From: Pseudomonadota bacterium | GTDB lineage: Bacteria > Pseudomonadota > Alphaproteobacteria > Rhizobiales > Xanthobacteraceae | Length of the DNA: 30,977 nt | Assembly: GCA_023388935.1 (NCBI GenBank) | Contig: JAEWFG010000192.1 | Coordinates: 1 to 30,977 of the forward strand | Direction of reading: 5' to 3' | In this document: piece after piece, positions 1-8,784 of the stretch | Numbering within the stretch: the stretch's first letter is position 1 | Layout: each line of letters opens with the position of its first letter | The notes under the pieces: model-generated | The model's input: the letters and a program-made list of their open reading frames with translations, nothing else | What the model was told of the DNA's origin: nothing | Databases searched by the model: none | Translations under genes and position numbers: made by a program

Positions 1-1
1 G

Positions 2-634
2 TGCGGCCTGGTCGGCTCGGGCCGCAGCGAAGTCGCCCGCGCGAACTTCGGCGCCGATCCCGTGAGTTCCGGCGAGATCATCTTCGACGGCAAGACCATT
101 TCCGGCGAGCCGGACCTCGCCACCCGGCGCGGCATCGCGTTGATCCCGGAAAGCCGCAAGAGCGAGGGCCTCGCCCTATTGCGGTCGGTCAGCGACAATC
201 TGGTGGTGTCTGCGCTGCGAAAGCTGTTCCCGAGCGGCCTGTTCGACCAGCGTAGCGCGCAGCGCACCTCGGACGGCCTGATCCGGCAGCTGCGCATCGC
301 GACGCCGAGCGCGCGGCAAACCGTCGGCCTGCTTTCGGGCGGCAATCAGCAGAAGGTCGTGATCGGAAAGTGGCTGGCCGCCGGCTCAAAGCTCTTCATC
401 TTCGACGAACCGACGCGCGGCATCGATATCGGCGCCAAGTCCGAGATCTTTGCGCTGATCGACCGCCTCGTCGCGGAGGGCGCCGCGGCTTTGATGATCT
501 CGTCCGAGCAGGTCGAGATCTGCCATGTCTGCGACCGCGCCTATGTGATGCGCGAGGGTCGCATCGCCGGGCACCTGACGCGTAGCGAACTGACGGAGGA
601 GAACATCGTGCGATTGGGGATGCATCATGCGTGA
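2..634 (+). CDS. Sugar ABC transporter ATP-binding protein, C-terminal part (5' truncated by window edge)
   Basis: This is the second nucleotide-binding domain of an RbsA/MglA-type ATPase that powers uptake of a sugar or similar small solute. The open frame continues from the window edge and begins with the degenerate Walker A typical of the second domain of this family (GLVGSGRSE). It is followed by the ABC signature LLSGGNQQKVVIGKWL (about 325-375), a Walker B/D-loop segment LFIFDEPTRGIDIG (about 391-432) and a switch-type region MISSEQVE. The stop codon overlaps the start of the next permease gene by 8 bases, so it is translated with the permeases. The N-terminal domain lies outside the window. 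The family is clear; the transported solute cannot be told. Confidence 0.9.
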   Translation, partial: CGLVGSGRSEVARANFGADPVSSGEIIFDGKTISGEPDLATRRGIALIPESRKSEGLALLRSVSDNLVVSALRKLFPSGLFDQRSAQRTSDGLIRQLRIATPSARQTVGLLSGGNQQKVVIGKWLAAGSKLFIFDEPTRGIDIGAKSEIFALIDRLVAEGAAALMISSEQVEICHVCDRAYVMREGRIAGHLTRSELTEENIVRLGMHHA

Positions 635-1577
635 AGCCGCGGTCGTATCACAACCCAATCCGCTGCAACGTATCCCCGGCGTAGCAATCGTGCTCGTGCT
701 CCTGGTCGCGGTGTTCGGCGCGATCGCGCCCGGTTTCTTGTCGGTCGCCAATCTCTCCAATGTGCTGGTGCAATCGACCATCCTGACCATGCTGGCGCTG
801 CCAATGACGCTGATCATCATGACCGAGGGGCTGGACCTGTCGATGGGCGCGGTGCTGACGCTGACCTCGCTCTGCGTCGCGATCGTGTCGCTCGCGACCA
901 AGTCGATGTTGCTGGGCCTGGGCGCCGGCCTGCTGGTCGGCGCGGCCTTCGGCACGGTCAACGGCTCGCTGGTCGCCATCCTCGGCATCCCGCCCTTCGT
1001 CGCGACGCTTGGCACGCTCGGCATGGCCCAAGGCCTGTCGCTGATCGTCAGCGACGGACAGAGCGTGGTCGGTATTCCCCACAGCGTGCGTGACATCTAT
1101 TCATCGACGCTTGTGGGCGTGCCCGTGCCGATCGTGATGGCGCTCGTGACTTATGCGGCTTTCCACGGCCTGCTCTATCATACCCGCTTCGGCACTTACA
1201 TCTTCGCGCTCGGCGGCAACCGCGAGGCGCTGCGCTATGCCGGCCTCTCGCCAAACCGGCTGCTGATCGCGGTCTATGCGCTCGGCGGCGTCATGGCCGG
1301 CATCGCCGGCCTGCTGATGACCGCGCGGATGAATTCGGGTCATCCCACCGCCGGCCTCGGCCTCGAATTCGACGCCATCGCGGCCGTCGCCGTCGGCGGT
1401 ACCTCTTTCGAGCGCGGCAATGGCTGGCTGCTCGGGACCGTGCTGGGCGTGATCGCGGTGGGCGTCTTGCGCAACGGGCTGAACCTGATCTCGCTGCCGT
1501 CTTCAGTCCAGGTCGCAAGCGTCGGCGTCCTCGTCATCGTCGCCCTGTTCCTCGATGGCCTTCGGAGCCGCGCATGA
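627..1577 (+). CDS. Sugar ABC transporter permease (RbsC-like), first of two
   Basis: This is a 316-residue polytopic inner-membrane protein of the BPD_transp_2 family, forming half of the translocation pore of a ribose/monosaccharide-type importer. It shows the family hallmark EGLDLSMGAVL (residues about 67-77), the loop GNREALRYAGL and a C-terminal GGTSFERGNG segment followed by the last hydrophobic helices. It starts 8 bases inside the ATPase gene and its stop overlaps the next permease by 4 bases (ATGA), so the two permeases are translationally coupled. Having two different permease genes suggests a heterodimeric pore. Substrate unknown. Confidence 0.93.
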   Translation: MREAAVVSQPNPLQRIPGVAIVLVLLVAVFGAIAPGFLSVANLSNVLVQSTILTMLALPMTLIIMTEGLDLSMGAVLTLTSLCVAIVSLATKSMLLGLGAGLLVGAAFGTVNGSLVAILGIPPFVATLGTLGMAQGLSLIVSDGQSVVGIPHSVRDIYSSTLVGVPVPIVMALVTYAAFHGLLYHTRFGTYIFALGGNREALRYAGLSPNRLLIAVYALGGVMAGIAGLLMTARMNSGHPTAGLGLEFDAIAAVAVGGTSFERGNGWLLGTVLGVIAVGVLRNGLNLISLPSSVQVASVGVLVIVALFLDGLRSRA

Positions 1578-2551
1578 CCGACATCACCAAAGACACCATC
1601 GCGCCGCCCCGCTCCTTCCTGTCGCAGGACGCGATCCAGGTCTTCTATCGGCTGCTCGCCGCGCTGCTGCTCTGCGCGGTCCTCGCGGTGCTCAGCGATT
1701 CCTTCCTGAGCCTCGGCAACATCCTCAACGTGCTGCGGCAAGCGAGCCTGACATTCTTCATCGCGTCCGGCCTGACGCTGGTGGTGCTGACCGCAGGCCT
1801 CGATCTCTCCGTCGGCGCCAATGTCGCGCTCTCCGCCTGTATCGCCGGCACGGTAATCCACAACACCGGCTCGCCGACGCTCGGCATCCTCACCGGGCTC
1901 GCCTGCGGCGGCATCGTCGGGCTGCTCAACGGAATCATGGTGACCGCGCTCCGCATCCCCTCCTTCATCGCGACCTATGGCATGCTCTGGGTGCTGAACG
2001 GCCTCACCTACTGGTACATGGCGGGCGAAACCCTTCATGGCTTTCCGGCAGGCTTCCGCCAGATCGGCAGCGGCTATTTGTTGGGCCTGCCCATCCCGGT
2101 CTATCTGCTGCTCGTGTTTCTCGGGATCGGAACGCTGTTTGCGCAGCGAACGATCTGGGGCCAGGAGATCTATGCGATCGGCGCCAATCCGGTCGCGGCC
2201 CGTCTCTCCGGCATTCCGGTCGCGCGCCGCCTGCTGCTTGTGTACGCCGTCTCCGGCACCATGGCGGGGCTCGCCTCGATCATCTTCCTGTCCCGGCTCA
2301 ATTCGGCGGAGGCCGACATCGGCGAGAGCCTGACGCTACCCGCGATCGCGGCCGTGCTGATCGGCGGCACTTCGCTGTTCGGCGGCGTCGGCACTGTATT
2401 CGGCACCTTCATCGGGGCGCTCATCCTGACGCTGGTGCTGAACGGCATGAACTTGCTTTCGGTCAGCGCCAACTGGCAGCCGCTGGTGACCGGCATCATC
2501 GTCATTCTCGCGGTCTGGCTCGACATGAAGACCCGCCGCCGCGCGCAATGA
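1574..2551 (+). CDS. Sugar ABC transporter permease (RbsC-like), second of two
   Basis: This is a 325-residue integral membrane permease of the same family as its upstream neighbour but clearly different in sequence. It has a soluble N-terminus of about 30 residues, then hydrophobic helices, the family motif AGLDLSVGANVALS (about residues 74-87), the cytoplasmic loop AIGANPVAARLSGIPV and the C-terminal GGTSLFGGVGTVFGTF segment. The start overlaps the previous stop as ATGA. The downstream gene begins about 43 bases later and encodes the matching periplasmic binding protein, so the order is ATPase-permease-permease-receptor. Confidence 0.93.
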   Translation: MTDITKDTIAPPRSFLSQDAIQVFYRLLAALLLCAVLAVLSDSFLSLGNILNVLRQASLTFFIASGLTLVVLTAGLDLSVGANVALSACIAGTVIHNTGSPTLGILTGLACGGIVGLLNGIMVTALRIPSFIATYGMLWVLNGLTYWYMAGETLHGFPAGFRQIGSGYLLGLPIPVYLLLVFLGIGTLFAQRTIWGQEIYAIGANPVAARLSGIPVARRLLLVYAVSGTMAGLASIIFLSRLNSAEADIGESLTLPAIAAVLIGGTSLFGGVGTVFGTFIGALILTLVLNGMNLLSVSANWQPLVTGIIVILAVWLDMKTRRRAQ

Positions 2552-2594
2552 GTTCTTGAAAGTTCCAACAAGCAAAATGAGGGATGAAGCCAAT

Positions 2595-3572
2595 ATGAGA
2601 CTACAGAAACTGGGTTACCTGGCGCTGCCGCTGCTGATCGCGGCCGCGTGCACCACCGAGGTGCGTGCCGACGGCGAGACCATCGCCGTGTTCACCAAGA
2701 ACCAGACCAACCCGTTCTTCCAGACGGTGCGGGTCGGCGCTGACAACATGGCGAAGGCGCTGAACGCGAAGACGCTGCAGTACATTCCAACCAAGCCGGA
2801 TTCGATCCCCGAGCAGCTCAGCCAGATCGAGGACGTCGTGGTGAAGAAGCCGAGCGCCATCGTATTCACGCCCGTCGACTACAAGGCGATGGTGCCGGGC
2901 GTTGAAAAGATCAACGAAGCCAAGATCCCCGTCGTCAACATCGTCGACCGCTCCGCCGGCGGCAAGTTCCTCTCCTTCGTCGGCGCCGACGATTACAGCC
3001 TTGGGCTCGATACCGCGCGCTTCCTGCTCAAGACGCTGGGCGGCAAGGGCAACATCGTCATCATCGAGGGCGTCAAGGGCTCGCTGACCAATGTCGACCG
3101 CGTCCGCGGCTTCAACGACGCGCTGAAGGAAAATCCGGGCGCAAAACTGCTGGCCTCGCAGCCCGGCAACTACCAGCGGCTCCAGGCGCTCCAGGTGATG
3201 GAAAACCTGATGCAGTCAAACTCGCAGATCGACGGCGTTCTCGCCGCCAACGACGCCATGGCGGTCGGCGCGATCGAGGCGCTCGATGGCGCCAACCGCA
3301 AGGCGCAGGTGATCGGTATCAATGGCACCAAGGAAGCGATCGACGCGATCAAGTCCGGCAAGCTGCTTGCGAGCGGCGACTACAACGGATTTGCGCAAGG
3401 GTGCCTCGGCACCATGATGGCGGTCCGATCCTTGCGCAACCAGCCGATTATCAACGAGATCGTGCTGAAGCCCACCGTCATCACCAAGGACAATTATCAG
3501 CCGTTCGACGTGCCGCTGGAGCAACGGACCTGCCCGACCTTCGAGGAGGCCGGCAAGCTCAGCATCAAATAG
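2595..3572 (+). CDS. Periplasmic sugar-binding protein of ABC importer (RbsB-like)
   Basis: This is the receptor of the importer encoded just upstream: a type I periplasmic binding protein (Peripla_BP_4) of 325 residues from the chosen ATG. An N-terminal export signal (basic MRLQK, then a hydrophobic stretch to about residue 20) ends in VRA before DGET, a good signal peptidase I site. A cysteine after LIAAA could instead be a weak lipobox. The mature part has family segments TNPFFQTVRVGA, IVDRSAGG, FVGADDYSLG, VRGFNDAL, LAANDAMAVGA and VIGINGTKEA. Starts at 2556 and 2577 are possible in frame. The ATG at 2595 is preferred because it puts the signal peptide first and follows an AGGGA ribosome binding site. 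Confidence 0.9.
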   Translation: MRLQKLGYLALPLLIAAACTTEVRADGETIAVFTKNQTNPFFQTVRVGADNMAKALNAKTLQYIPTKPDSIPEQLSQIEDVVVKKPSAIVFTPVDYKAMVPGVEKINEAKIPVVNIVDRSAGGKFLSFVGADDYSLGLDTARFLLKTLGGKGNIVIIEGVKGSLTNVDRVRGFNDALKENPGAKLLASQPGNYQRLQALQVMENLMQSNSQIDGVLAANDAMAVGAIEALDGANRKAQVIGINGTKEAIDAIKSGKLLASGDYNGFAQGCLGTMMAVRSLRNQPIINEIVLKPTVITKDNYQPFDVPLEQRTCPTFEEAGKLSIK

Positions 3573-3594
3573 TCCGGCCGATCACGACAAGCCC

Positions 3595-3618
3595 GGACGG
3601 CCGCGCTCGCGGCCGTCC
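3595..3618. repeat. Strong GC-rich hairpin after the sugar-binding protein gene
   Basis: There is a perfect 10-bp stem (GGACGGCCGC / GCGGCCGTCC) with a 4-base loop, 22 bases after the stop codon. No T-run follows, so it is not a canonical intrinsic terminator. It may protect the receptor mRNA 3' end or partly separate the transport genes from the YCII gene. The structure is seen directly; the role is inferred. Confidence 0.6.
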
Positions 3619-3636
3619 CAAGAAAACGGAGACATC

Positions 3637-3924
3637 ATGCTGTTTGCCATTCACGCCCTCGACCGCGCCGGCGCGCTGCCGACCCGGCTCGCCAACTACG
3701 ACGCCCACAAGTCCTTCCTGAGCGACACGTCGCGCTTTGGCGTCAAGATCGTGATGTCGGGACCGCTTGTCTCGGACGATGGCGCGACCATGATCGGCAG
3801 CCTGTTCCTGATCGAGGCGCCCGGCCGTGCTGAGGTCGAAGCCTTCAATCGTGCAGACCCGTTTGCCGCGGCCGGCATCTGGGAAAAGGTCACGATCACG
3901 GGCTTCCTGCGCCGCCAGGGTTGA
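3637..3924 (+). CDS. YciI/YCII-domain family protein
   Basis: This small soluble protein of 95 residues belongs to the YCII family, a ferredoxin-like fold whose members have a conserved His/Asp pair and mostly unknown roles. Seen here are YDAHKSFL with the family His at about residue 24, the central SGPLVSDDGATMIGSLFLIEA strand region and the C-terminal DPFAAAGIWEKVTI block. A GGAGA ribosome binding site sits 4 bases before the ATG. It is probably co-transcribed with the sugar importer upstream, perhaps at lower level because of the hairpin in between. The biochemical activity cannot be told from sequence. Confidence 0.85.
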   Translation: MLFAIHALDRAGALPTRLANYDAHKSFLSDTSRFGVKIVMSGPLVSDDGATMIGSLFLIEAPGRAEVEAFNRADPFAAAGIWEKVTITGFLRRQG

Positions 3925-4212
3925 AGGCGAACGAGCATTTCGTCTCAGTCGATTGTGCGCGCAATTTGCCCGCTGATCGCCCGTACACGCTCCGGCGTTC
4001 ATCAGCTGCTGTTTGCATAGCACCTCTCCTGCAGAGGTGACAGCTCGCCAGCAACTCAACGCAAGTCACATTCTCCCATATCACCCAAGCTTCTGATGCG
4101 TGGCGCTTTCGAGGATTGCGCCGCGCCAACAATGCTCGGTGCATGAAACAAGCCGTGCTCAGCGGAGAAGAGCGAATGCCGCCACTCGTGTCCTGCCTTG
4201 CAGGTTGCTCCA
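3925..4212. other. Intergenic region before the acyl-CoA synthetase gene
   Basis: This is a stretch of 288 bases of somewhat lower GC with no convincing gene on either strand. It must hold the promoter of the acyl-CoA synthetase gene, but I see no clear -35/-10 pair. Its only marked structure is the inverted repeat listed at 4021-4039. Confidence 0.5.
4021..4039. promoter_or_regulatory. Perfect inverted repeat, candidate operator
   Basis: There are 7-bp arms CACCTCT and AGAGGTG around CCTGC, about 175 bases upstream of the acyl-CoA synthetase start. No T-run follows, so an operator for a dimeric regulator is a more natural reading than a terminator. No regulator gene lies next to it and the role is a guess. 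Confidence 0.3.
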
Positions 4213-5955
4213 ATGAAGAGTGAGCGACACGATTGGCCGGCAGTTTCACTTGAAGAGACCTTCCGCATCCTGACCGCTCCCGGCGCGCCGTTCGAGATGG
4301 AGACGATCAGCGTCGCGGGACGTCCTGTCCGGGCCTACAAGAAAGCCCATCGCGATCTCCGCACGATCTTCGAGGCCAGCAAGGCGTGGGGCGACCGCAC
4401 CTTCATCGTCTTCGAGACTGAGCGCCTCTCCTTTCGTGAACACTACCGCGCCGCATCGGCGCTTGCATGGCGGCTCGCCGATGATTACGGCGTGAAGAAG
4501 GGAGACCGCGTGGCCATCGCCATGCGGAATTTCCCGGAATGGCCCATCGCCTTTTGGGCGGCAACAGTCATCGGTGCGATTGCGGTGCCGCTCAATGCCT
4601 GGGGAACCGGTGACGATCTTGCCTATGGACTGCGCGATTCCGGCGCAACCGTTGCCATCGTCGATGGTGAGCGCCTGGCGCGTCTGAAGTCGCTCGGCTC
4701 GAACGACTACTCGGCCGCGCTCATCGCGGTCCGCACATCGCCAGACATCCGCGGCGAAACGACCGCGCTGGAGGATTTGATCGGCACGCCGTCGCACTAC
4801 GACGCCCTGCCGGACCGGCCGCCACCGGATCGGAACATCCAGCCGGACGATGACGCGACCATCCTCTACACGTCAGGCACCACCGGCCGACCCAAGGGCG
4901 CGCTGGGCACGCATCGCAACATCATGTGCAACCTCGTGAACATCACGTTTGCGGGCGCCCGCGCCGCGATCCGGCGCGGCGATCCCTTGCCCGCACCGCC
5001 GGACGTGCAGAAAGCGGTCCTGCTTCCGGTCCCGTTCTTCCATGTCACGGGGTGCCACTCGATCATGATCCCGGCATTGGCGAACGGGTCGAAGATCGTG
5101 CTCATGTACAAATGGAATGCCGAAACGGCGCTAGAGCTGATCGAGCGCGAGCGCATCAACGGTATGTCCGGCGTGCCATCAATGACGTGGCAATTGCTGG
5201 AGTCGCCGGACTTCGAGCGGCGAGACGTCTCGAGCCTCGAGGGCCTGTCGTACGGCGGTGCCGCCGCATCGCCGGATCTCACCCGAAAGATCGCCGCGCT
5301 TTTCCCGGGCAAGTTTGGGGGCACTGGCTATGGCGCCACCGAAACATCCTCGGTCTCGACGTCGAACGGTGCCGAGGACTATCTCGCGCGGCCCGATTCC
5401 GTCGGGCCGGCCGTTTCCGGATGCGATCTGCGCGTCATCGACGAGGCCGGAAACACGCTGCCCACCGGCGCCATCGGCGAGCTCGAAATCTACGGCGCCA
5501 ACGTCGTGAAGGGATACTGGAACAATCCGCAAGCGACCGCAGCAGCATTCCGCGACGGATGGTACCGAACCGGTGACATCGTTCGGATGGACGCAGAGGG
5601 CTTCGTCTATCTGCTCGATCGCGCCAAGGACATGCTGATACGCGGTGGCGAGAACATCTATTGCGTCGAGATCGAGGACGCCTTGCTCGCTCATCCAGAC
5701 ATCCTCGAGGCCGCCATCGTCGGTATCCCCGATCGCGTGCTTGGTGAGCTCGTCGGAGCCGTCGTGCGCGCAAGGACGGGATCGCGCCTGACCTCGGAAC
5801 AGGTGATCGAACACCTGCGCCCGAGACTCGCCACCTTCAAGCTGCCCGTCCATGTCGACATCCGCGCTGAGGAGCTGCCGCGCACTGCGAGCGGCAAGAT
5901 CGTCAAGAGGCGCCTCCGCGAGGAACTCGCCGCAAAAGCAAGCACACCCGGATGA
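4213..5955 (+). CDS. Class I acyl-CoA synthetase (AMP-forming ligase)
   Basis: This member of the adenylate-forming superfamily activates a carboxylic acid to its acyl-CoA through an acyl-AMP. From the ATG at 4213 it is 580 residues. The sequence shows the phosphate-binding loop YTSGTTGRPKG (about residue 218), the adenine-site motif TGYGATE (about 371), the hinge region YRTGD (about 451), RGGENIYCVEIED in the C-terminal domain and the catalytic lysine segment TASGKIVKR near the end. All key motifs are intact. A TTG at 4198 is an alternative start adding five residues. A LivK-type binding protein follows 34 bases later, which suggests uptake and activation of an exogenous acid (fatty, aromatic or alicyclic). 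The substrate is not deducible. Confidence 0.9.
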   Translation: MKSERHDWPAVSLEETFRILTAPGAPFEMETISVAGRPVRAYKKAHRDLRTIFEASKAWGDRTFIVFETERLSFREHYRAASALAWRLADDYGVKKGDRVAIAMRNFPEWPIAFWAATVIGAIAVPLNAWGTGDDLAYGLRDSGATVAIVDGERLARLKSLGSNDYSAALIAVRTSPDIRGETTALEDLIGTPSHYDALPDRPPPDRNIQPDDDATILYTSGTTGRPKGALGTHRNIMCNLVNITFAGARAAIRRGDPLPAPPDVQKAVLLPVPFFHVTGCHSIMIPALANGSKIVLMYKWNAETALELIERERINGMSGVPSMTWQLLESPDFERRDVSSLEGLSYGGAAASPDLTRKIAALFPGKFGGTGYGATETSSVSTSNGAEDYLARPDSVGPAVSGCDLRVIDEAGNTLPTGAIGELEIYGANVVKGYWNNPQATAAAFRDGWYRTGDIVRMDAEGFVYLLDRAKDMLIRGGENIYCVEIEDALLAHPDILEAAIVGIPDRVLGELVGAVVRARTGSRLTSEQVIEHLRPRLATFKLPVHVDIRAEELPRTASGKIVKRRLREELAAKASTPG

Positions 5956-5989
5956 GGGTGAGAAACAAAAACATCATCGGGAGAATGAA

Positions 5990-7198
5990 ATGAAGCGATT
6001 CTTGTCGACAATGGCGGTCCTATCGGCCGGGCTGCTCTTCGCCGCCGGCGCGACTGCCGCCGAAAAGAAATACGACGAGGGCGCCTCGGATACCGAGGTC
6101 AAGATCGGTCAGACCATGCCGTATAGCGGTCCCTTGTCGATCCACGGGATCCAAGGACGCACCGAACTCGCCTATTTTCGGATGCTCAACGAGGAGAAAG
6201 GCGGCATCAATGGCCGCAAGATCAACCTGATCTCCCTCGATGACGCGTTCTCGCCTCCCAAGACCGTCGAACAGACCCGCAAGCTGGTCGAAAGCGAAGG
6301 CGTGCTGGCGCTGTTCGGTTCGTCCGGGACTGCAGCGCAATCGGCAGTACAGAAATATCTGAACAACAAGGGCATACCGCAACTCCTGGTCTCGACCGGT
6401 GCGAACAAGTGGAATCAGCCCAAGGCCTTCAAATGGTCGACGCCGGCGTTCCACCTCTACGGCACCGAAGGCGAGATCCTCGCAAAGTACCTTTTGTCCG
6501 TGAAGCCGGACGCGAAGGTCGCGATCCTCATGCAGAACGACGATTTCGGCCGCGACTATGTGTCCGGATTCAAGAAGGGGCTCGGTGACAAGGCATCCAC
6601 CATGATCGTGAAGGAGGTCACGTACGAGCTTACGGATCCCACGATGGATTCCCAGGTCGCGCAGCTCAAGGCATCCGGTGCCGATGTGTTCTTCAACGTC
6701 TCACTCGGAAAGGCCGCTTCGCAATCGATGAAGAAGGCCTACGAGCTCGACTGGAAGCCGCTACAATTGGTCGTCAGCCCGTCCGTCGGGCGGCAGTTCC
6801 TGGAGGCAGCCGGTTTCGATGCCGTCACCGGCATTATTTCGGCAACGCCTTACAAGCAGGTTTCGAGCCCCAAATGGGCCGAAGATGCTGATGTCGTCGC
6901 CTATCAGGCCTTCATGAAGAAATATCTTCCCAACGAAGACCCCAAGAACGAGATCGGCTTTGCCGTCTATTCGTTCGCCTACATCATGGGCAAGATCATC
7001 GAGGCCTGCGGAGACAATCTTACGAGGGAGAATCTGCTGTACCAGGCCACCCATTTGAACAACGTTCCGGCACCGTCGCTGCTGCCCGGCACCACCTATC
7101 ATACGACGCCGGACAACTACGTTCCGTTCAAGCGACTGGTCGTGCAGAAGTTCGACGGCCAGGACTGGGTCCAGGTTACGGCCGTGACCGTCGAGTAG
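5990..7198 (+). CDS. ABC transporter substrate-binding protein (LivK-like, branched-chain amino acid/aromatic acid family)
   Basis: This is a periplasmic binding protein of the Peripla_BP_6 family, 402 residues. It starts with a signal peptide (MKRFLSTMAVLSAG, hydrophobic to about residue 21) cleaved near ATAAEKK. The mature N-terminus VKIGQTMPYSGPLS and the segments GGINGRKINLISLDD, LFGSSGTAAQSAVQKYLN, ILMQNDDFGRDYVSGF and a late YSFAYIMGKIIEACG are typical. The ATG at 5990 is chosen over an upstream in-frame start at 5852 because it opens the signal peptide and has a GGGAG ribosome binding site. In Bradyrhizobium and Rhodopseudomonas such proteins often bind aromatic or alicyclic acids rather than amino acids. 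No permease or ATPase genes accompany it here. Confidence 0.9.
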   Translation: MKRFLSTMAVLSAGLLFAAGATAAEKKYDEGASDTEVKIGQTMPYSGPLSIHGIQGRTELAYFRMLNEEKGGINGRKINLISLDDAFSPPKTVEQTRKLVESEGVLALFGSSGTAAQSAVQKYLNNKGIPQLLVSTGANKWNQPKAFKWSTPAFHLYGTEGEILAKYLLSVKPDAKVAILMQNDDFGRDYVSGFKKGLGDKASTMIVKEVTYELTDPTMDSQVAQLKASGADVFFNVSLGKAASQSMKKAYELDWKPLQLVVSPSVGRQFLEAAGFDAVTGIISATPYKQVSSPKWAEDADVVAYQAFMKKYLPNEDPKNEIGFAVYSFAYIMGKIIEACGDNLTRENLLYQATHLNNVPAPSLLPGTTYHTTPDNYVPFKRLVVQKFDGQDWVQVTAVTVE

Positions 7199-7213
7199 GT
7201 CTGGTTCAAGCGG

Positions 7214-7243
7214 TAGCGGCGACGGGCTATCCGTCCGCCGCTA
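7214..7243. terminator. Hairpin between convergent genes, candidate bidirectional terminator
   Basis: TAGCGGCGACGG pairs with CCGTCCGCCGCTA across a 5-base loop, with one bulged G. It sits 15 bases after the stop of the binding protein gene and about 95 bases beyond the end of the PepSY gene on the other strand. It lacks a T-run, so termination strength is uncertain. Confidence 0.45.
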
Positions 7244-7338
7244 TCGCACCGTCTTCGAGGCGACAGCAGCGTCGGCTCTCTCGTCCGGCAACGGTCGAAG
7301 GCGGGCGCAGCACGTCGAGGCGCTGTTACAGGCGTGAA

Positions 7339-8772
7339 TCAGGCTGCAAAGGTTGACCGCAGGCGCCGCCAGCCGATGACTATTCCGGTGACGGAGAACA
7401 CCAGCCCCAGCGCACAAAGTCCGACGATCAGCACATCGCGCAGATGCGGATGTGCCATGAGGACTGGAAAATCGAGCGTGTGCAGCGCGCTGTAGAACCA
7501 GCGGTAGGCCCGCCGTGAGGCATCCAGCCTTTGCAGCACGCTGCCGTCGGCACCGTCGATATCGAACCAGAGCTCTCCGCATCGGGAGCGGTAGACGGGA
7601 GCGCCTCCGACAACGGATTCCGCGGGATAGTCGTCGTCATCGGCAAGAACGGACGGTGGACCGCAGCCTGTGGCGAGGCGTGCCGACAAGTCCTGAATTT
7701 CGCGTGCGCTCAAAAATCCCTTTGGCTCGTCGGGCGGCGATCCTCCTGCCTTGATCAAGGTCTGGCTGCCGAGGCCGATCCGATCGCGTCGATAGACCTT
7801 GCCGTTGAAGGCGAACCATTCGACTTCCCGGGCGGACGACGATATCGGCTGCTGATTGAGCGATGAGGCGACCGCCCAGTCCGGCGAGGCATTCGTCACG
7901 CCGGCTTCGGCAGGGTCCAGTTGCCCGCGCGAGAACAGAAGCCCGTGGTCCATCGAAAGCCAGCCGCTGAAGATCCAGGTCAGCACGAAGACCGTTGCGG
8001 CAAGACCAATGAGATGATGCAAGGCGTGCCAGCCTCGGTAGGGTGAACCGATCAATCGCCCTCGCCGCGTGATCCGCACAAGGCCAAGCGCCGCGCCGAG
8101 CAAAGCCGCGATCGAGGCCAGCAGCGACAATGTCCAGACCACGCGGTCCCACAGCGCCCAGTTGCTTCTTAGAACCGTCGGATAGATCCAGTGCAGCACA
8201 CTGCCTGCGAGGTTCCATCCGCGCTCGCTTCGCGTCGTGTCCAGAACAACCTCTCCGGTAAGGGATGAGACATAGACCTCCGTCCTGGCCGCATCACCGA
8301 GGGCCACGCGAAACAGCGGCCGGTGACGATCGAAACTATTCGGCACGCTCCATTGATCGTAGACCGAGCGCGCAACGATCGCGGCCCGCGCGGCGTCGAG
8401 CCCGCGACTCTCGGCGTGATCCTGCGCGATAGCGAGCGCAACATCGGCAGACGTCACCGATGCATCCCGTCCATCGGAGGCGCGGAGTGCGCGTACACGC
8501 GACGATCCAGATACGATATAGACCGGTCCGTCGCTCCTCTGGATCAGGCGGACGCGTGTGGCGTCCGATATCCCGCTCGCGGCTGCGACATCAGAAATCG
8601 CGATCAGCGTCTCTCCGCGCTCCACCGGCGCAAGGCCAGAAAAACGTTCCGCTTCCGTTAGCGACGGAAACGGAACGAAGTGCATCACGATCCCCGTCGC
8701 AAACCACATCGCGAACAGGAGACAGAACGCGATTCCGAGCCAGCGATGCGAGAGGACGAGCGCGCCCATCAT
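7339..8772 (-). CDS. PepSY domain-containing membrane protein
   Basis: This 477-residue inner-membrane protein has four predicted transmembrane helices (about 12-32, 211-233, 253-272, 446-467) and two large periplasmic parts carrying PepSY-like segments. Histidines recur at membrane edges (H9, HWIYP, HALHH, HTLDFP), as in the PepSY_TM group that includes metal/siderophore reductase-like proteins. A longer reading from 8883 is open, but its first 37 codons coincide with the conserved half of a cobalamin riboswitch, so the ATG pair at 8772/8769, directly before the first helix, is preferred. It lies next to the B12 genes. A role in corrinoid or cobalt handling at the membrane is inference; family membership is fairly secure. 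Confidence 0.8.
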   Translation of the reverse strand: MMGALVLSHRWLGIAFCLLFAMWFATGIVMHFVPFPSLTEAERFSGLAPVERGETLIAISDVAAASGISDATRVRLIQRSDGPVYIVSGSSRVRALRASDGRDASVTSADVALAIAQDHAESRGLDAARAAIVARSVYDQWSVPNSFDRHRPLFRVALGDAARTEVYVSSLTGEVVLDTTRSERGWNLAGSVLHWIYPTVLRSNWALWDRVVWTLSLLASIAALLGAALGLVRITRRGRLIGSPYRGWHALHHLIGLAATVFVLTWIFSGWLSMDHGLLFSRGQLDPAEAGVTNASPDWAVASSLNQQPISSSAREVEWFAFNGKVYRRDRIGLGSQTLIKAGGSPPDEPKGFLSAREIQDLSARLATGCGPPSVLADDDDYPAESVVGGAPVYRSRCGELWFDIDGADGSVLQRLDASRRAYRWFYSALHTLDFPVLMAHPHLRDVLIVGLCALGLVFSVTGIVIGWRRLRSTFAA

Positions 8773-8784
8773 CCGTTCAACGTC

